Of a DNA stretch of 64,000 nt, positions 62,459 to 64,000 are shown piece after piece (within the stretch, counting starts at the first letter, position 1; each line of letters opens with the position of its first letter). The notes beneath the pieces are model-generated. The model made no database searches. It worked only from the letters and a program-made list of their open reading frames with translations, and had not been told where the DNA came from. The stretch lies in NCBI RefSeq assembly GCF_000730385.1, contig NZ_CP008849.1:1240001-1304000 (forward strand), given 5' to 3'. The position numbers were made by a program, and so were the translations under genes. The DNA is from Alteromonas australica (GTDB taxonomy: Bacteria; Pseudomonadota; Gammaproteobacteria; Enterobacterales; Alteromonadaceae).

Positions 62459-62872
62459 ATGCAGCTTAAAAAACCTAAGTATCTTCTCATTACTCAAAAG
62501 TTAGGGCTTAAGTTACCACTAGTTTGGTGTGGTTCAGCGTTCTTAATCGGCGTGTTTACTCAAGAAATAGCAGCTGCAATCTTCATTTCATTTTCATCTT
62601 TTTTCTTAACTTGGCTTACTTGCAAACTTTCAGGCTTTTTCTTCAGCTTCCAAGAACACAGCGGCATTCTAAAAAACCATACTTACGACAACGTTATAAA
62701 AGCAATTTGGTTTATAACTCTGTTTTGCCTCGTAGTGAATTTCTTTAAATCTCTACTCATTAAAACAGGAAGTGAAGCATTCTTGGGCTGTGTATTTTCA
62801 ATCGTTTATTATGCCTTTATGCTTTCTGCATCAAACCGCTGGGGTATGTACTTCGTTGAAAAACGCGTATAA
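62459..62872 (+). CDS. Cassette 34: hypothetical multi-pass membrane protein
   Basis: A 137-residue protein with about four membrane helices (near 18-33, 36-58, 80-97, 105-124). AAGGA precedes the ATG. The stop is in the R'' box. No family recognised. Confidence 0.7.
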   Translation: MQLKKPKYLLITQKLGLKLPLVWCGSAFLIGVFTQEIAAAIFISFSSFFLTWLTCKLSGFFFSFQEHSGILKNHTYDNVIKAIWFITLFCLVVNFFKSLLIKTGSEAFLGCVFSIVYYAFMLSASNRWGMYFVEKRV

Positions 62873-62974
62873 CAAAAAAATTAAGTCACTCACTGCGTTC
62901 GCTGGGACGCATACACGCGGGGCGGCTTCGCCATTATGCCCCACATGCCTGCGCCCCTTATTTAAAAGTTATAT
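62867..62974 (+). repeat. attC34
   Basis: R'' box GTATAAC, GCTGGGACG, GGGGCGGCTTCGCC, right arm GCCCCACATGCCTGCG, core GTTATAT. Confidence 0.9.
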
Positions 62975-62988
62975 TCCTCGAGAAATTA

Positions 62989-63264
62989 ATGGATAATATT
63001 GACTCTTTAAGAAAACAATACAAATTGGATATCGAATCACCATTTACTCTAAGTCTTCGTGGTGACAGTGTAACTTTTGACGCGCTAATCAAAGGTTTCG
63101 GAGCCCCAAATGGAATGATTATTTCTAAAAGTGGTCAATTGTTACAAAGCTATCGTGATGAAATTTCATCCCTTGGTTATGGATATTCAAGTTTCAACAT
63201 TTTCGGTAATATCGGATTGGAAAGCTTTTATGAGCTTTTAGAAGACTGGGGTAAGATTGACTAA
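62989..63264 (+). CDS. Cassette 35: small hypothetical protein
   Basis: A 91-residue soluble protein starting MDNIDSLRKQYKL. The middle (GFGAPNGMIISKSGQLL) is glycine-rich; no domain recognised. CGAGAAATTA lies before the ATG. Confidence 0.68.
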   Translation: MDNIDSLRKQYKLDIESPFTLSLRGDSVTFDALIKGFGAPNGMIISKSGQLLQSYRDEISSLGYGYSSFNIFGNIGLESFYELLEDWGKID

Positions 63265-63291
63265 ATTATTCACTCCTTTTTCTGAAACGGA

Positions 63292-63357
63292 ATATAACAA
63301 ATACATCAACCGGATGTTGGCAAGAGCAGCCATCACCGGTTATGTAAGGTGTTAGAA
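63292..63357 (+). repeat. attC35 (short type)
   Basis: Only 66 bases: R'' box ATATAAC, CAACCGGATG, loop, CATCACCGGTTATGTAAGGT and core GTTAGAA. Different lineage from the common type. Confidence 0.8.
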
Positions 63358-63376
63358 GTGCCAGAAGGATCTGCAA

Positions 63377-63673
63377 ATGTCTTATTACAACTCAACTATT
63401 TTAAAGACCGCTGCAAAAGTTTCTTTTCTACATATTTCGTGGCTTGTTGCCTTAATTGGAATTCCGATTGTATTTTTTAGAGATGGCCTAGATTTAGTAG
63501 AGAAAGCACTATTGTTTAGTGGGTTATTGTTCTTTTTTTGGTTTGTATATTTACTTTTTTGCATTACATTTCATAGGCTAAGCATGCGAAATGAGCATAA
63601 CAAGTTTGGCTATCTGGCAAAGGATGACCTCGAAAAAGGTAAAGAAGTTGGTACACATTTGGAGGGTTGGTAG
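63377..63673 (+). CDS. Cassette 36: small membrane protein
   Basis: A 98-residue protein with two membrane helices (about 17-34 and 42-65) and a charged C-terminal tail (FGYLAKDDLEKGKEVGTHLE). No family recognised. Confidence 0.7.
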   Translation: MSYYNSTILKTAAKVSFLHISWLVALIGIPIVFFRDGLDLVEKALLFSGLLFFFWFVYLLFCITFHRLSMRNEHNKFGYLAKDDLEKGKEVGTHLEGW

Positions 63674-63681
63674 CATGGCAC

Positions 63682-63789
63682 TTCTAACAAAGCGCTTAAG
63701 CCACTCCCTTCGGTCGCTGGGACGCCTATACGCGGGGCGGCTTCGCCATTTTACCCCACGTATCTGCGCCCCTTAGCTTAAAGTTAGGC
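63682..63789 (+). repeat. attC36
   Basis: R'' box TTCTAAC, GCTGGGACG, GGGGCGGCTTCGCC, right arm ACCCCACGTATCTGCG, core GTTAGGC. Nearly the same as attC10. Confidence 0.9.
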
Positions 63790-63802
63790 TTTCAGGAAAG
63801 TT

Positions 63803-64000
63803 ATGAAGTATCTACAAGGGTTAGTATTTTTAATTGCTAGTTCAGCTAGCGTTTCAAATGCAGAAACAATATACGATGAATCTAGGGATAGAAATATCCC
63901 TATAGAGATTACACGCCCCAAAGTAGCTAAGAACTGTAAAGAAGAATCTAAATGCCCAGTTGCTCTGTTGAGTGCTGGCTATGGCGTGTCTCATTTAAAA
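63803..64000 (+). CDS. Cassette 37: exported alpha/beta hydrolase-like protein, partial
   Basis: The first 66 codons of a gene cut by the window edge. A signal peptide (MKYLQGLVFLIASSASVSNA) is followed by ETIYDESRDRNIPIEITRP and CPVALLSAGYGVSH, the usual N-terminal strands of dienelactone hydrolase-like or platelet-activating-factor-acetylhydrolase-like enzymes, with the oxyanion region at SAGYG. The catalytic residues lie beyond the edge. Confidence 0.55.
   Translation, partial: MKYLQGLVFLIASSASVSNAETIYDESRDRNIPIEITRPKVAKNCKEESKCPVALLSAGYGVSHLK

Noticed and set aside
44192..63789. Repeated units that could be mistaken for a CRISPR array or REP elements
   Set aside because: The repeats are 63-117 bases with paired arms, an R'' box and a GTTRRRY-like core, and they are separated by genes of variable size. 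That is attC architecture, not short identical repeats with short spacers; no cas genes are present.

Overview
The window looks like chromosomal DNA of a marine gammaproteobacterium, most likely Alteromonas or a close relative (inference from TonB-dependent receptors, a TtpC/ExbB/ExbD/TonB operon, TmcA, a TPP-riboswitch thiamine operon with PnuT, and moderate GC). It has two parts: about 43 kb of ordinary chromosome, then about 20.4 kb of integron cassette array running off the right edge.

Left part. Positions 1-1437 hold the end of a leucine-type dehydrogenase, the SRP RNA gene ffs and a ComFB-like gene. Positions 1438-13357 form an outer-membrane uptake block: two large TonB-dependent receptors, then a compact operon DUF3450 - TtpC - ExbB - ExbD - TonB - TPR protein that should energise them. 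tmcA and a divergent hotdog thioesterase follow. Positions 16127-20147 are a thiamine scavenging operon: promoter, TPP riboswitch, TonB receptor, YkoF-like thiamine/HMP-binding protein, PnuT transporter and a predicted kinase. Next come tRNA-Trp, holD-rimI with a very small 2OG-Fe(II) oxygenase, a DMT exporter, a LysR/MFS divergent pair, a dkgB remnant, a membrane diguanylate cyclase, prfC, argS, a lipoprotein dipeptidyl peptidase, a nucleoside/purine cluster (TsgA-like MFS, nucleoside hydrolase, 8-oxoguanine-deaminase-like enzyme), a cysteine-synthase-like enzyme, a secreted EEP-family hydrolase, a peroxiredoxin-like protein, DUF2177, and a ferredoxin-reductase/desaturase operon preceded by two tandem FabR/DesT-like palindromes.

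Right part (43633-64000). Thirty-six attC recombination sites separate about 37 gene cassettes, all on the plus strand, so attI and the integrase should lie to the left. There is no integrase gene there: the array starts right behind the desaturase operon. Within this window it is therefore a CALIN-like (integrase-less) array or one cut off from its integrase. Cassettes that can be assigned to families encode DinB, DUF6429, DUF6624, DUF2971, an L7/L12-C-terminal-like membrane protein, a small tyrosine-phosphatase-like protein, RraB, GNAT and SDR. Most others are small membrane or exported proteins of unknown function. Three cassettes carry no convincing gene, and two of these are homologous to each other. 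One cassette is present twice. An IS110-family element carrying an amber codon sits inside an attC site. Several attC sites are chimeric, degenerate or truncated, which records past recombination and decay. I recognise no toxin-antitoxin pair in the array.
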